DNA from: Chara braunii
Lineage: Eukaryota; Streptophyta; Charophyceae; Charales; Characeae
Length of the DNA stretch: 26,105 nt
Direction of reading: 5' to 3'
NCBI GenBank assembly: GCA_003427395.1
Contig: BFEA01000137.1
Coordinates: 2,192,084-2,218,188 of the forward strand
A program made the translations under genes and the position numbers. The notes under the pieces were generated by a model. It was not told the DNA's origin. It saw only the letters and a program-made list of their open reading frames with translations, and ran no database searches. Shown here in pieces: positions 1-9,379 of the stretch. How positions within the stretch are numbered: the first letter of the stretch is position 1; the number at the start of each line of letters is the position of its first letter.

Positions 1-153
1 GGTAATGAAACACCGAATCTAGGTTGGGATGTAACACAGTAGAAACACTAAGTAAAACCCGAAAACCCCGAAGTGTGTTTCGGTAACGAAACAACGAATT
101 TAGGCTTGGATAAAAGTCTCTAAAAAAACTAAGTAAAACCCCGAAGTGTAAAA
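1..153. repeat. two imperfect tandem units of ~80 bp
   Basis: Two diverged copies lie head to tail, roughly 1-81 and 82-153. Both contain GGTAAYGAAACA near the start, a TTAGG-TTGG block, and ACTAAGTAAAACCC followed by CCGAAGTGT near the end. The array may continue left of the window. No coding potential is visible. Confidence 0.6.
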
Positions 154-357
154 CATCAAATGGGCATATTTATGTTCGCTATACCATATATAAGAGTCTT
201 TTCGTTATAGATTCAGTGAAATATAAGGCATCCATTAACCATCTCTCTCTTTCTTTCCCACTCTGTCCCTCTCTCTTCTTTTTGTGTATGCGTCTCTCTT
301 GTGTGTCGTCGTGTGATTGTCTCCTTGTATGCGTTATTGCGTATCTGTGTGACATTA

Positions 358-660
358 CGCGTGTCGCATATCGTAATGGTGCAGACCAGGGCAAGAACAG
401 ACTTTTCTCACATAGTACAGGAAAGCGCAGCGAAAGACTATAATACCTATGATCACCCAATTACTGTCGTAACGCAGACCAAGCATACAACATCATTATT
501 GTGGGGTGTGAATGACCTGGCGGTACACACATAAGAATGCGTCAGGTAAGATCATACTCAGACGAAGAGGAGCGAAATCAAACGAAGAAGAAGAGGAGAG
601 ACGAGACTGTTGTCATAATCCCTCGTCAAATGTCCGAGTTCCACTGTTTAATCTGGTCCC
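358..660 (+). repeat. dispersed repeat family R, copy 1
   Basis: This segment aligns by eye with 5045-5360 and partly with 3470-3660. Shared landmarks in order are GTGCAGACCAG, CAAGAAC, an AGCG-AGCG-AAGACT block, CAGACGAAGAG, and a final AATGTCYGA-GTCCA block. A GTCAG|GTAAGAT donor-like site occurs near 542-553. Small open frames here are not conserved between copies, so I do not call a gene. The upstream stretch from 180 is pyrimidine-rich. Confidence 0.6.
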
Positions 661-939
661 AATGTTGTCAATTTCAAAGTCACAATCTCTTTTCCCCGTT
701 CTGTCTGTTTCCCGTGCTCGTCTGTCCCAAACTGTTTTCGTTTGTCTCAACTGCGGTTGTCTGGCTCAGACTGCCCCCGTCTGTCCCTGACTATGTACGT
801 TTGTCCTAGTCCAGTCCAGCAAGTACCACAAGGGACTATGAGTACCATGGGCCGATGGAAAAGGGCGGACCAACTAGTTTCAGAAGTACAAATCAGGAGT
901 CAGCGCCCGACCTTTCATTCATTCCTGCGTGAGCCATGC
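661..939. other. pyrimidine-rich stretch with GTCTGTC motifs, no gene seen
   Basis: GTCTGTC-like words recur between about 690 and 800, reminiscent of the stronger minisatellite at 2116-2388. The rest shows no recognisable feature. Confidence 0.35.
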
Positions 940-1226
940 GGAAGTGCTGCCGCAACGTCTTATGCAACAGAGCTCTGCAGATGCCTTGAGTGTGCAGTGG
1001 CATGTGTGCTGTGTGAGCGCACAGCATCACGTGTGAGACGTCCAGGATGGTCCAATGTGTGTGAACAGTGTGTTGTTGGGCGTTGAGTCGCCATAGTCAG
1101 TTGATAATGAACTCTTGTCTGGAAGCCATATCTCTGAGTATTGAGTAGGCACATGTCGCCAGTTTGTTGCGCTACTGTTTGCATGCGTGAAAAGTGTAAG
1201 TGAAAGCGAGTCTGTTCATAATAGCC
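940..1226 (+). repeat. dispersed repeat family P, copy 1
   Basis: Aligns with 2410-2632. Shared landmarks are CGCACAGCATCACGTGTG against TGCACAGTATCGCGTGTG, a GTCCAGG block, TATCTCTGAG-ATTGAG, GTCAGTTTG-like, and CATGCRTGAAAAGTGT. In both copies it is followed directly by a (TAA)n tract, so repeat and microsatellite probably spread together. Confidence 0.65.
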
Positions 1227-1302
1227 ATAATAATAATAATAATAATAGTATAATAGTATAATAATAGTAATAATAATAATAATAACAATAATAATAATAA
1301 TG
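1227..1302 (+). repeat. (TAA)n microsatellite, interrupted
   Basis: AAT/TAA triplets broken by TAG and CAA variants. It sits at the junction of family P and family Q. Confidence 0.9.
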
Positions 1303-1316
1303 CAGGTAAACTAAAC

Positions 1317-1640
1317 AATAGTGAGATGACAAGTGCAGATTACACCATTACGTTGAAAGCCAGATAGTCACATCGGGTTCAGAGAGTAGCATTGCACCAA
1401 TAATATGCCAACGGAGGTTCGTAGAACTGAAACCCAAATGTCAAGGAGCCTACCCTCCCTTCATCAGCACAAGAGTTTAGTCTCTCTTCTCTCACTTTTG
1501 GCACTTAGTGCCCAGCCTACTTCTGCACAACTGCTACAGCCTAAGAGTTGTCAGTGCAACCGTTATCATCAGTGGCAACCCAAAGTACTTGAAGATGCTG
1601 CCCATGCAGACCATCGCCAATACAGGGTAAGTGTCCTCAT
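1317..1640 (+). repeat. dispersed repeat family Q, copy 1, ending in a donor-like site
   Basis: Aligns with 4541-4860 over about 320 bp. Shared landmarks are GAGATGACAA/CAGATGACAA, CAGATAGTCACA, GCATTGCACCAATAAT, TTAGTGCCCAGC, GTACTTGAAGATG and CCCATGCAGACCATCGCC. Both copies end in a splice-donor-like sequence: CAGGGTAAGTGT here, AAGGTATGTGT in copy 2. A frame encoding VLEDAAHADHRQY here and VLEDVAHADHRQY in copy 2 is open in both. This could be an exon-like segment, but it matches no family I know. Confidence 0.65.
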
Positions 1641-2115
1641 ATCATCATCACCATCATTCTCCACCTACCCCCTGTCTATCTCCCTCACTCATAACTCCCT
1701 CTCTCCTTGCTCTCTGTGGGATTTGTTCAGGGATTTGGAAGACAGTCTGCTAAGACTGGAGGCTCAGCACGTTACCTGGCCCATATGTCGTCTGATATAG
1801 GCCCAAGGCCTGCGTTAGTAGCCTGTGCCTAACTGCCCCAGCCCATGTTTCCCCTGTTATTCGCGTTTGTTTGCCCGCTGTTGCCTGTTTATTCCCGTCT
1901 TCTTGCCTCTATTGTAGCCTGTATCTTTCTGTTGTAGTCTGCGTCGGATGTTTTCGTCTGTTTCGACTATGCCAGTTGGATCTATTATCCGAATGCGTCT
2001 TTCTGACAGTCTATGTTGTCCGTGTTGAGCCCGTCTATCCGTCACAACATGTCTGGTTGTCGGTGCCTGGTCGTCTTTTCGTAGGCCTGTCTGTCTGTAT
2101 TTTCTCTTTTGGTCA

Positions 2116-2388
2116 GTCTGTCTGTCCGTTCGCCCGGTATTTGTCTGTTCACCCGGTATGTCTGATCACCCGGTATGTCTGTTCACCCGACATATTTGTC
2201 TGTCCGCCCGGTATTGTCTGTTCACCCGGTATTTCTGATCACCGGTATGTTTGATCACCCGGTATGTCTGATCACCCGGTATGTCTGTTCACCCAGCATA
2301 TTTGTCTGTCCGCCCGGTATTTGTCTGATCACCCGGTATCGTCTATTCACCTGGCATATTTGTCTGTTCATCCGGTATCGTCTATTCC
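2116..2388 (+). repeat. 17-bp minisatellite (GTCTGWTCACCCGGTAT)n
   Basis: About 14-15 units of 17-21 bp, each with GTCTG, TTCACCC or GATCACCC, and GGTAT. A longer variant ending CATATTT followed by GTCTGTCCGCCCGGTATT recurs about 105 bp apart (near 2178 and 2286), indicating a higher-order unit of six monomers. Open frames here are by-products of the repeat. Confidence 0.85.
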
Positions 2389-2409
2389 TCTTTCCCTCTT
2401 CTCTCTTCC

Positions 2410-2632
2410 TGTGTGTGTGTGGGTGGGTGAGTGCACAGTATCGCGTGTGGGATATCCAGGGCGATCCGGTATATGTGATCAGAGAATTGTTTGGGCGCTG
2501 ACTCGTCACAGTCATTGAAAGCGAGCCCGTACCCGGGTTTTCGTATCTCTGAGCATTGAGCAGGTGCAAGGCGTCAGTTTGCTGCGCTGCTGTTCACATG
2601 CATGAAAAGTGTGAATGAAACGAGTCTGATTA
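2410..2632 (+). repeat. dispersed repeat family P, copy 2
   Basis: Second copy of the 940-1226 segment, with the same landmark order. It runs straight into the longest (TAA)n tract in the window. Confidence 0.65.
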
Positions 2633-2633
2633 C

Positions 2634-2718
<85 letters not shown>

Positions 2719-2743
2719 TAATAATAATAATAATAATCATAAC

Positions 2744-2783
<40 letters not shown>
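2632..2783 (+). repeat. (TAA)n microsatellite, ~150 bp
   Basis: Nearly pure TAA triplets with rare CAA and TCA variants. Translations give poly-Leu, poly-Tyr, poly-Ile or poly-Asn frames that are artefacts. Confidence 0.95.
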
Positions 2784-3087
2784 GGCAAGGGGATATGAAT
2801 GTGGCCGAAGCACAGAAATCCAAACCGCAGAATCACACTGAAGCCAGAAAAGTCAAGGCAAGAGCAGATAACACAATGGAACCAAGTATCCACCACTTGA
2901 GAATGATATAGCAAAATCGTGAGTCAATGTCCAAGCCCAACAGGGCAACACCAACAGCATAACCCAATGTAACTCTCTCTTTTGAATGGCGCCAGGCGCC
3001 CTATCTACTCTACAACCTATCACTACAACTACAGTATGACAACAACCAGACAACTTGACTACCAGCGAGTGATGATGTCAACACCAA

Positions 3088-3170
3088 TGTCTGACCTCCA
3101 CCTCCACCAGGTACGTGTCCTCCTTCACTCACAACCTCAATCCCCCAACACACAGTATGCCACGTGCTTA
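3088..3170 (+). repeat. dispersed repeat family T, copy 1
   Basis: The block TCACTCACAACCTCAATCCC followed by ACACACAGTATGCC matches TTACTCACAACCTCGATCCC followed by ACGCACAGATGCC at about 4420-4455. A donor-like CCAG|GTACGTG is included. Confidence 0.5.
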
Positions 3171-3469
3171 TTCGTAGAGTTTGGACGCTGTGCGTGCAAG
3201 TGCAAGCGCGCATGGGTGAGTCTCAGTTTGGCGGACTCAGATCATGTCATTGATGATTGCCCCAGGGAAGTTGTTGGAAGGCCACTGATGTGAAGCAAGT
3301 CTTGCATTGTATGAGTGAAACAATCAGCATTCAATCTGCTTGGTAGTTTCTCCTCGCGTGGGGGACGTATTAGAGTAGAGTTGACATGGAAGTCGTAATG
3401 TCGGGCGTTCATCTTGCAACATTTTCAGAAAGGCAAAAGGCAAAGAAGAAACGGAGTAGCACGTGCCAG

Positions 3470-3790
3470 AGTCACGTAATGGACAGCTTGGCACAGTCCC
3501 CGTATATACACAGACGAAGAGAAGGGGATCAAACGAAGAGAAGGGGGAATCAGACGATAGGAGGGAGAGAGTTGTGAAAGTCGTCTGCACCAAGTCTTTG
3601 TCACAAGTCCCAAATACCCCTCGTTGCAATGTCTGAAGTCCAAAGGTCGAGTCTGGATCCGATGTCCCCAAGCTCTTTCTCTCTTTTCTCGTAGTCCGCA
3701 GATGTAGTGAAGTCAAGATGATGAGAGGGGGGAGAAGGAGATGGTGGACTGGGAAGAGGAAGAAGAAGAACTCTCTCTCTCTCTGTTTCG
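3470..3790 (+). repeat. dispersed repeat family R, copy 2
   Basis: Shares CACAGACGAAGAGAAGGGGA, CAAGTCCCAAAT, AATGTCTGAAGTCCAA and GTCGAGTCTGGATCC with 5232-5361, then GTAGTCCGCAGAT and a purine-rich GAGAAGGAGATGGTGGAC stretch. It leads directly into the splice-like cassette at 3798-3858. Confidence 0.7.
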
Positions 3791-3797
3791 AGCCAGG

Positions 3798-3858
3798 TAC
3801 TAACCTGGGATGTTGACGTGTGTTGCAGGTCCCCGGAGCAGCGGCGCTACAGGTAAGT
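3798..3858 (+). other. splice-signal cassette, copy B (24-nt mini-exon-like)
   Basis: TACTAAC (3798-3804) matches the strict branch-point consensus. It is followed 25 nt later by TTGCAG (ending 3828), then 24 nt, then GTAAGT (3853-3858). The surrounding CCAGGT-ACTA-ACCTGG is also a perfect 6-bp inverted repeat, so a hairpin is an alternative reading. Related cassettes are at 5500 and 5856. Confidence 0.5.
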
Positions 3859-3877
3859 ACCTCTGGCCTTCGCCCAA

Positions 3878-3879
<2 letters not shown>

Positions 3880-3915
<36 letters not shown>
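3880..3915 (+). repeat. (CT)n microsatellite
   Basis: A run of CT dinucleotides immediately after cassette B. A comparable CT tract follows cassette D at 5949-5966, and short CT-rich stretches follow cassette C. Confidence 0.9.
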
Positions 3916-3950
3916 CCAGACTTCGTCCTGCTACGATCCTATCTAATCCA

Positions 3951-3953
3951 ATA

Positions 3954-4012
<59 letters not shown>

Positions 4013-4094
4013 CAAAAATAACAATATCAATGTATATATATATATATAGTAATAATAATAATAATAATAACAATAACAATAATAATAATAATAA
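3951..4094 (+). repeat. (TAA)n, (TA)n, (TAA)n compound microsatellite
   Basis: TAA tracts at 3951-4011 and 4049-4094 flank a (TA)n run near 4032-4048. As elsewhere, TAA is on the + strand. Confidence 0.95.
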
Positions 4095-4377
4095 TGACGA
4101 GCAGCGGCGAGTTTTCAGCAATCAAACAACATTTGAAAATACAAGATCAGATAGTCGTGATCCCGGACCGACAGAAGAATTGCATCACTAGTTTCTCAAA
4201 AATAAAGCACAGCGAAAGCTCATTATTGACAACTCTAGGATAGTCTCACCATTATCCACAAAGAACCAATGTCGACGTCCTACCTGGCGCTCAGCGTTCA
4301 AACTAGATCACATTCTAGCCTACAATACGATGTCGACGACGACTGCAACAGTCCTTCCGAAGTGCGAACGGATCTCA

Positions 4378-4460
4378 GCCAATGCCGCAGGCATCAACAC
4401 TTGGTAACACCTCTCGCTTTACTCACAACCTCGATCCCAACGCACAGATGCCGCATGCAC
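4378..4460 (+). repeat. dispersed repeat family T, copy 2
   Basis: Counterpart of 3088-3170. Followed by a (TAA)n tract. Confidence 0.45.
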
Positions 4461-4466
4461 CCAGGG

Positions 4467-4467
<1 letters not shown>

Positions 4468-4529
<62 letters not shown>

Positions 4530-4530
4530 T
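4468..4530 (+). repeat. (TAA)n microsatellite
   Basis: About 20 pure TAA triplets immediately upstream of family Q copy 2, the same arrangement as at 1227-1302. Confidence 0.95.
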
Positions 4531-4540
4531 TAAGGAAAAT

Positions 4541-4860
4541 AAGCAACAGTCAGATGACAATTCCAATTCACACCATCACATTCAAAGTCAGATAGTCACA
4601 CTGTGTCCAGAGAGCAGCATTGCACCAATAATACACCAATGGAGGCTCGTAGTACCGAAAGCAAAGTTAAGGAGAGCACGCTCTCTCCACACTAACACAA
4701 GAGTCTCGCCCCTTCACTTTCCTGCTTGCGGTTAGTGCCCAGCGCAATCCTACACAGTTACTACGGTTTGTGAATGGACAATGCAACTGTGGACATCAGC
4801 GATACCCGAGAGTACTTGAAGATGTCGCCCATGCAGACCATCGCCAATACAAGGTATGTG
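4541..4860 (+). repeat. dispersed repeat family Q, copy 2
   Basis: Second copy of the 1317-1640 unit, with the same landmarks and a terminal AAG|GTATGT donor-like site. The terminal block GTACTTGAAGATG to CATCGCCAATACA is the best conserved part between the copies. Confidence 0.65.
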
Positions 4861-4869
4861 TTTCTCACA

Positions 4870-5040
4870 TCATCATCATCATCATCCCCCTCCTTTTTTC
4901 TCCTTTCTCTCTCTCCTTCCTCTCTCCTTCCTCTTTCCTTTCTTCGACTTTCTCTCATCTCCTCCTTCTCTCCCTCTTCGATCTTTCTCCTTTCCTTCTC
5001 TCTCCCTCTTTCTCTTTCTCACACACACGCGCACACCCCG
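4870..5040 (+). other. polypyrimidine tract
   Basis: Almost pure C/T (TTCTCC, CTTCCT, CTCTCC words) ending in CACACACGCGCACAC. Long open frames on both strands are low-complexity artefacts. It lies between the donor-like end of family Q and the start of family R, so it could serve as an intron pyrimidine tract. Confidence 0.5.
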
Positions 5041-5044
5041 TCGC

Positions 5045-5490
5045 ATACTGTATAGGTGCAGACCAGAACAAGAACCGACCTCTCATACAAAGCACAGGAT
5101 AGCGTAGCGGAAGACTTAGATACCAATGATCCGACAATCAATATCGCAATGCAGCCCCAACATCATAATCGTCCGATGGTGTGAAGTGGCCAGGCTCTAT
5201 ATATAGGAAGGAGGCGCCAGGTCACACATACACAGACGAAGAGAAGGGGATCAGACGAAGAAGAGGAAGGGGGAGCTGGGAAAGTAGTGAACACCAATTC
5301 TCATTACAAGTCCCAAATGATCCCTTTTTAAAATGTCTGAAGTCCAATGTCGAGTCTGGATCCAAATGTCACCAAACTCTCTCTCTCTCCCGTAGCCCGC
5401 AGATACTGAGAAGTCAGAGGATGAGAGAGAGGAAAAGGAGATGGTGGACAGAGAAGAGGAAGAAGAAGAACTCTCTTTCTTTCTCCGTTT
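5045..5490 (+). repeat. dispersed repeat family R, copy 3
   Basis: Most complete copy of the family: GTGCAGACCAGAACAAGAAC, the GACGAAGAG block, AATGTCTGAAGTCCAA, GTCGAGTCTGGATCC, CGTAGCCCGCAGAT and the purine-rich GAAAAGGAGATGGTGGAC stretch. It leads into cassette C. Confidence 0.7.
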
Positions 5491-5499
5491 CGGGCCAGG

Positions 5500-5574
5500 T
5501 ACTAACCTCTGAAGGCGGCGTTTTGATGAAGGTACCTCGAAGACAAAGCTGGAGCTATGGCACCACAGGTAAGT
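5500..5574 (+). other. splice-signal cassette, copy C (37-nt mini-exon-like)
   Basis: TACTAAC (5500-5506), AG ending 5531, a 37-nt segment beginning GTACCTCGAAGACAAAGC, then GTAAGT at 5569-5574. The segment matches that of copy D over its first ~25 nt. Confidence 0.5.
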
Positions 5575-5855
5575 CTCTCTATCTTTTTGACCTCCCCCGC
5601 ATCTCTCTCTCTCACATCTCAGTGTGTGGTAGTTGTTTAGAACCCCTTTCCTCACACACTATAATGACCCCCATGTCTCAAAAGCACAGGGGGATAGGCG
5701 AAATGGGAAGGGTTTATCAGAGTTTGTCAGAAGCAGCGGCATGTACGGGAAGATGGCGGTTGTTGCGCTTCTCTATGAGCCTTCACTAAACCAAAAAGGA
5801 AGATACCCTCTCTCTCTTTCTTTGTCTCCTCTCTCTCTCTCTGTTTCGGGCCAGG

Positions 5856-5928
5856 TACTAACCTGGGATGCTGGCGTGCTGCAGGTACCTCGAAAACGAA
5901 GCTGGAGCAACGACGCTTATAGGTAAGT
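5856..5928 (+). other. splice-signal cassette, copy D (38-nt mini-exon-like)
   Basis: TACTAAC (5856-5862), TGCTGCAG ending 5884, a 38-nt segment beginning GTACCTCGAAAACGAAGC, then GTAAGT (5923-5928) and ACCTCTGGCC exactly as after copy B. A (CT)n tract (5949-5966) follows. Confidence 0.5.
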
Positions 5929-6002
5929 ACCTCTGGCCTCCGCCCAGTCTCTCTCTCTCTCTCTCTTTTTCTCTCCTCTCTCCCTCTACTTCTCCCTCTA
6001 CT

Positions 6003-6017
6003 CTCGCACAATCTGTG
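6003..6017. other. short perfect hairpin CGCACA-ATC-TGTGCG
   Basis: Six-base perfect arms around a 3-nt loop just downstream of cassette D, in the pyrimidine-rich leader before the gag-like frame. It may be chance. Confidence 0.35.
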
Positions 6018-6294
6018 CGCATTTTCCTAATGTCGTGTTTCTTATCTCCTTCTCCCTACCCTTGCACTCATTTCTCCACGTTCCGCCGTTGTTACTCGCT
6101 CGTCATCATGTTGTTATTTGCGTTCGTCATCTCCGTCCCCGTGCTAGTCGTCTCCTTCTGTTCTCCTCCCACTTCAAGTTTTCCTTTCTTCCTACCCTTC
6201 TTCTTATACCGCCCCTCCCACCTCTATCTTGCTGGCTTGTTTCCATCGCCCAACTCCCCCCCCTCTACCACCATACCTCCCTACTCCGTCATAG

Positions 6295-7241
6295 TTGGTT
6301 GCGGTCGTTGCCTCCACGTCTACTGGACCTTTCACCAGCAGCCTTGGCTGTCAGCCTTCCACCACTTCTACCTCTGCACCGGCCTCGGCATTTGTCGCCT
6401 CAGTGCTGGCCCGTCAACCCCTCTCCCCTCGCCGTCAGCACAACGGTCCCACCCTTGTGCGTATGTCGGACAAACCCGACTTCGATGGTATAACGCGTGT
6501 GTCTCAATGGTTGTAGGCTGCCACACGTACGGTGACACTGACTAACACTAGTCAGGCATTGTGGTGCTCCGCGCTTGCAACTAAATTGCGAGGCAGCGTA
6601 TTCTCCGCATGGGAGAACTATTATACCCATCGTACTCGCTCAGGTGAGGCTCCCACTCTCGCGGATTTCACCGCGTTCCTCCAGGACCGCTACGACACTC
6701 TCCACGATGCGACCGACGCCTTAGATCAGGTCACCAGAACACAGTAGCGCGGGTCCTCCGCACCAACCGATCTTGAGCGTCACATCAGAGTGCTTCTTCT
6801 TGGGTTCGCGCCTCTACATCCCCTAGAAGCCACATCGGATCCTATCCCATTGCTAACATAGTGCAAAATAGGCATCACCCGTCTTCAGAAAGAAGGACCT
6901 ACGAGGCTGCTTAACAGTACCAGAAGATGCGGAGTCGCTTTTCTGACGCCCCATCTTCTTCGCGATCCACCGCCGCCGCCACCCAGTCACGCAACACCAC
7001 GCACGGTCGATCGTCCTTCGCCGGCCGCTTTCGCCGACCAGATCGACCTGGAGCGTCATTCTCTCAGCGCTACAGTTCTCTCGAGTACGGCGAGGACGCC
7101 TCGGCCGAGCTTGACCCTACCCTTGGGGACGCCTCCGAGGATATCGAGCTTTGAGACGCCATCCAGTATCACTTGGATGACGACACTGTCTCGGTGGCTG
7201 AGCGCTTGCAGATGGTCATGTCCGCCATGCCGAACCGCTAG
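6295..7241 (+). pseudogene. degenerate retrotransposon gag-like frame
   Basis: A coding-like frame reads MSDKPDFDGITRVSQWL, stop, AATRTVTLTNTSQALW, then KLRGSVFSAWENYY, then LADFTAFLQDRYDTL. A tryptophan-bearing helix followed by a DF-x-x-FL-x-RY pattern resembles the retrotransposon Gag capsid region. The frame is broken by TAG at 6514, 6745 and 6859. It then appears to shift by about 6870 into another frame (QKMRSRFSDAPSSSRS, then DDDTVSVAERLQMVMSAMPN), which has stops TAA 6912, TGA 7152 and TAG 7239. The upstream part is Pro/Ser-rich and pyrimidine-biased. The Gag assignment rests on pattern only. A zinc knuckle was not found. Expression is unlikely. Confidence 0.4.
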
Positions 7242-7289
7242 TCTGCCGGCATCCGGACTATGTTCACGACACGGACCGTCACAACTCGA

Positions 7290-8530
7290 CATGAAGGGCT
7301 TGCAATCATGCTAGTCCGCCGGCATCCGAACTTCATGTGCTTGGGTCGGGTAACAGGTTTCCTGCCACTCCGGTTTAGGACGGTTTGCTGGTTGCAAACT
7401 CCCCGCTGATGGCATGACTGCTCGCTTTTCGGACCTGCTGTTAGCCTCAATTGTCGAGAACCAAGGTTTTACAAAGTTCGGATCTCGGCGGACTTCAGGT
7501 GATATGTGCCGGTAAATCCATCAACTCGGAAGACTCCGTTTTGGGAACATGAAATGTGTTGTCATTGCCAACAACGTTTGTGACAAGCCGAGTTGATTTT
7601 CCACTTCAACCCTATGATCCCCAGTCATCAACAGTTGCCCCGCGGGGACGTCGCTTTGGAAAAATTACTTTCCTGCAACATCAGGGTTTGAAAGTCATTG
7701 CTGGCGACTCGCAGCGACAAAAACAAATCGGTCGTCCTCCACCACTCTAAACCCCGCCCGCCAATCCTGTCCTTCCGCTCATCTCGACCGAAGTTCGCCA
7801 GCATCCGAACTTCCACATCCACGGTTGTCGGCTCAACGCCGCAGCCCCATTGTTCCCCTGGTCTGGCAGGAGGTGCAGGCGGCGAAACAGTCCGCCGGTG
7901 GCACGAGTGCTCGCTTTCTGCACAAGCAGTTAACCTCAATTGCTGCGAAACCCGATTTCATACAGTTCGGATCGGGGCGAACTTAAAGTAATTTGTTACG
8001 CCGAATCCATCGTCACGCAAGACCATAATTCAGCAAAATTAAATGTGGCTGCCATTGCCAACATCCCATTTCACATTAGCCACGAAACTTTTCCGCTCCG
8101 AACCCAGCGAGCCCCGGTCACCAACAGTTGGTCAATGTCTCCTGGAGACGTCGCTTCGCGAAAACACATTCCTGCAACATCAGGGTTTGACGGTCGACGT
8201 TGGCGACGACCGCAAAATAAGAAAACGGTCGTCGCGTCTGGTGGGTGTCTGATTAGGGGTCCGACAACCATGTTGTTCTTAGACCTCTCTGGTGTGCGCC
8301 TGGAGTGGGAAACAACGCGAATCCTACTGCCACGACGGGGGAAACCGCGGGCTAGCATGCCATTTGGGGGATGGTTGAATCGGGTTTTGTGGGTGTTGTT
8401 GACGGAGCCTGTAACCTTATTCGTTTCTGATCACGCATGATTGTTGAATGGCCTCGCGACAGTGCACTGTTTGCGATCCCGTGACACAGATGGCTCACAA
8501 GTTCGGATCCCTGCGAACTTCGAGGATTGT
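7290..8530 (+). repeat. ~490-bp tandem repeat, about 2.5 units, possibly a decayed protease region
   Basis: The landmark GTTCGGATC recurs at 7476, 7965 and 8501. Units 1 and 2 share CCGGCATCCGAACTTC-like, ACTGCTCGCTTTT-like, TTARCCTCAATTG, GCCATTGCCAACA-like, TCACCAACAGTTG-like, GACGTCGCTT and CCTGCAACATCAGGGTTTGA. Broken frames read DGMTARF in unit 1 and GGTSARF in unit 2, followed by hydrophobic residues. This recalls the D-S/T-G-A active-site loop of retropepsins but lacks the intact triad. Stops and shifts interrupt every frame. Protease origin is an inference. Confidence 0.5.
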
Positions 8531-9043
8531 GCAACAGAAAAATTCCCACGAGAAATGAAAGTTGAAAAAACATTCCATAAAAAAAAAATCCTTCATATTT
8601 ATAAATTATCATTCCAATGTTCGTCCAATTCTAAAATTTTCAGTTTTATTTGATAAGTTCTCATCTAAATATGAGCTTTCCCTTCCAACTACATCTATTT
8701 GTTCAAGATGGAATGAAAGTCTGGACGAGTTTATGAAATTTTTATTCTAGTACAACAAATACCTTCTAATTTAGATTGGATCAACCTATTTATGATTGAA
8801 AATCCTTACTTAGAATAACAATCCAATTAAAATATTTCATGAACTCATCCAGACTTTCATTCCATGTCTAGCGTGCAGTCCAAATAAGAAGGGATACCCT
8901 ATTCTTAGAATGAAAGTTTGCAACTAAGATGAAAAATTTTAAAATTGGAATGACATTTTTTAAAATGGAATGAAAATTTTGAATTTATATTGTAATTTTA
9001 CTATTGAATGATTATTTTATTCTGGGAAATTTTTCCGTTGTGC
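8529..9043. mobile_element. MITE or foldback-like element with long inverted repeats
   Basis: The ends are inverted: left 8531-8548 (GCAACAGAAAAATTCCCA) pairs with right 9023-9043 with one substitution and small gaps. Internal arms also match: 8709-8750 (GGAATGAAAGTCTGG onward) is the reverse complement of about 8827-8864, and ATTCCAA/TTGGAAT and CATTCCA/TGGAATG blocks lie symmetrically. The element is AT-rich, noncoding and about 515 bp long. GTGC at both outer edges (8529-8532, 9040-9043) could be a 4-bp target duplication. It interrupts the third unit of the ~490-bp repeat. Confidence 0.65.
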
Positions 9044-9153
9044 GTGTTGTGGTCATTCGGGAGATCCACCATCTATTTGCCGCGGTTGACGCACGACCGT
9101 AGCGAGGACTGCGGAGGAAGACATTGCTAGCGCACATGTGTGCGTTGTAGATT

Positions 9154-9300
9154 TGCAGAATGGGGGTTCGTGGGGGATGCATAACTGCACTTGGGGCTCT
9201 GGTCGTTTTCTGTACTGTCGCCTTGTCGCTGGACTTACAGAATGGGGGTTCCTGGGGGATGCATGAGAGACATTTCTTGCACACGACCTCTCCTTGTCGC
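9154..9300. repeat. two ~81-bp tandem units
   Basis: CAGAATGGGGGTTC-TGGGGGATGCAT recurs at 9156 and 9237, and CCTTGTCGCTGGA recurs near the end of each unit. Confidence 0.6.
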
Positions 9301-9379
9301 TGGAGTTAATCGGGGTTTATAGGGGGTGTCTTGTGGTACCTGGAAGCATAATTTTCATTTTCACAACCAGACATGGGCT

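Noticed and set aside
2512-2914. Long open frames of poly-Leu, poly-Tyr or poly-Ile
   Set aside because: Pure translation of the (TAA)n tract. The same applies at 3800-4121 and 4269-4595.
4774-5107. Ser/Leu/Phe-rich + frames
   Set aside because: Translation of the polypyrimidine tract, open in all three frames.
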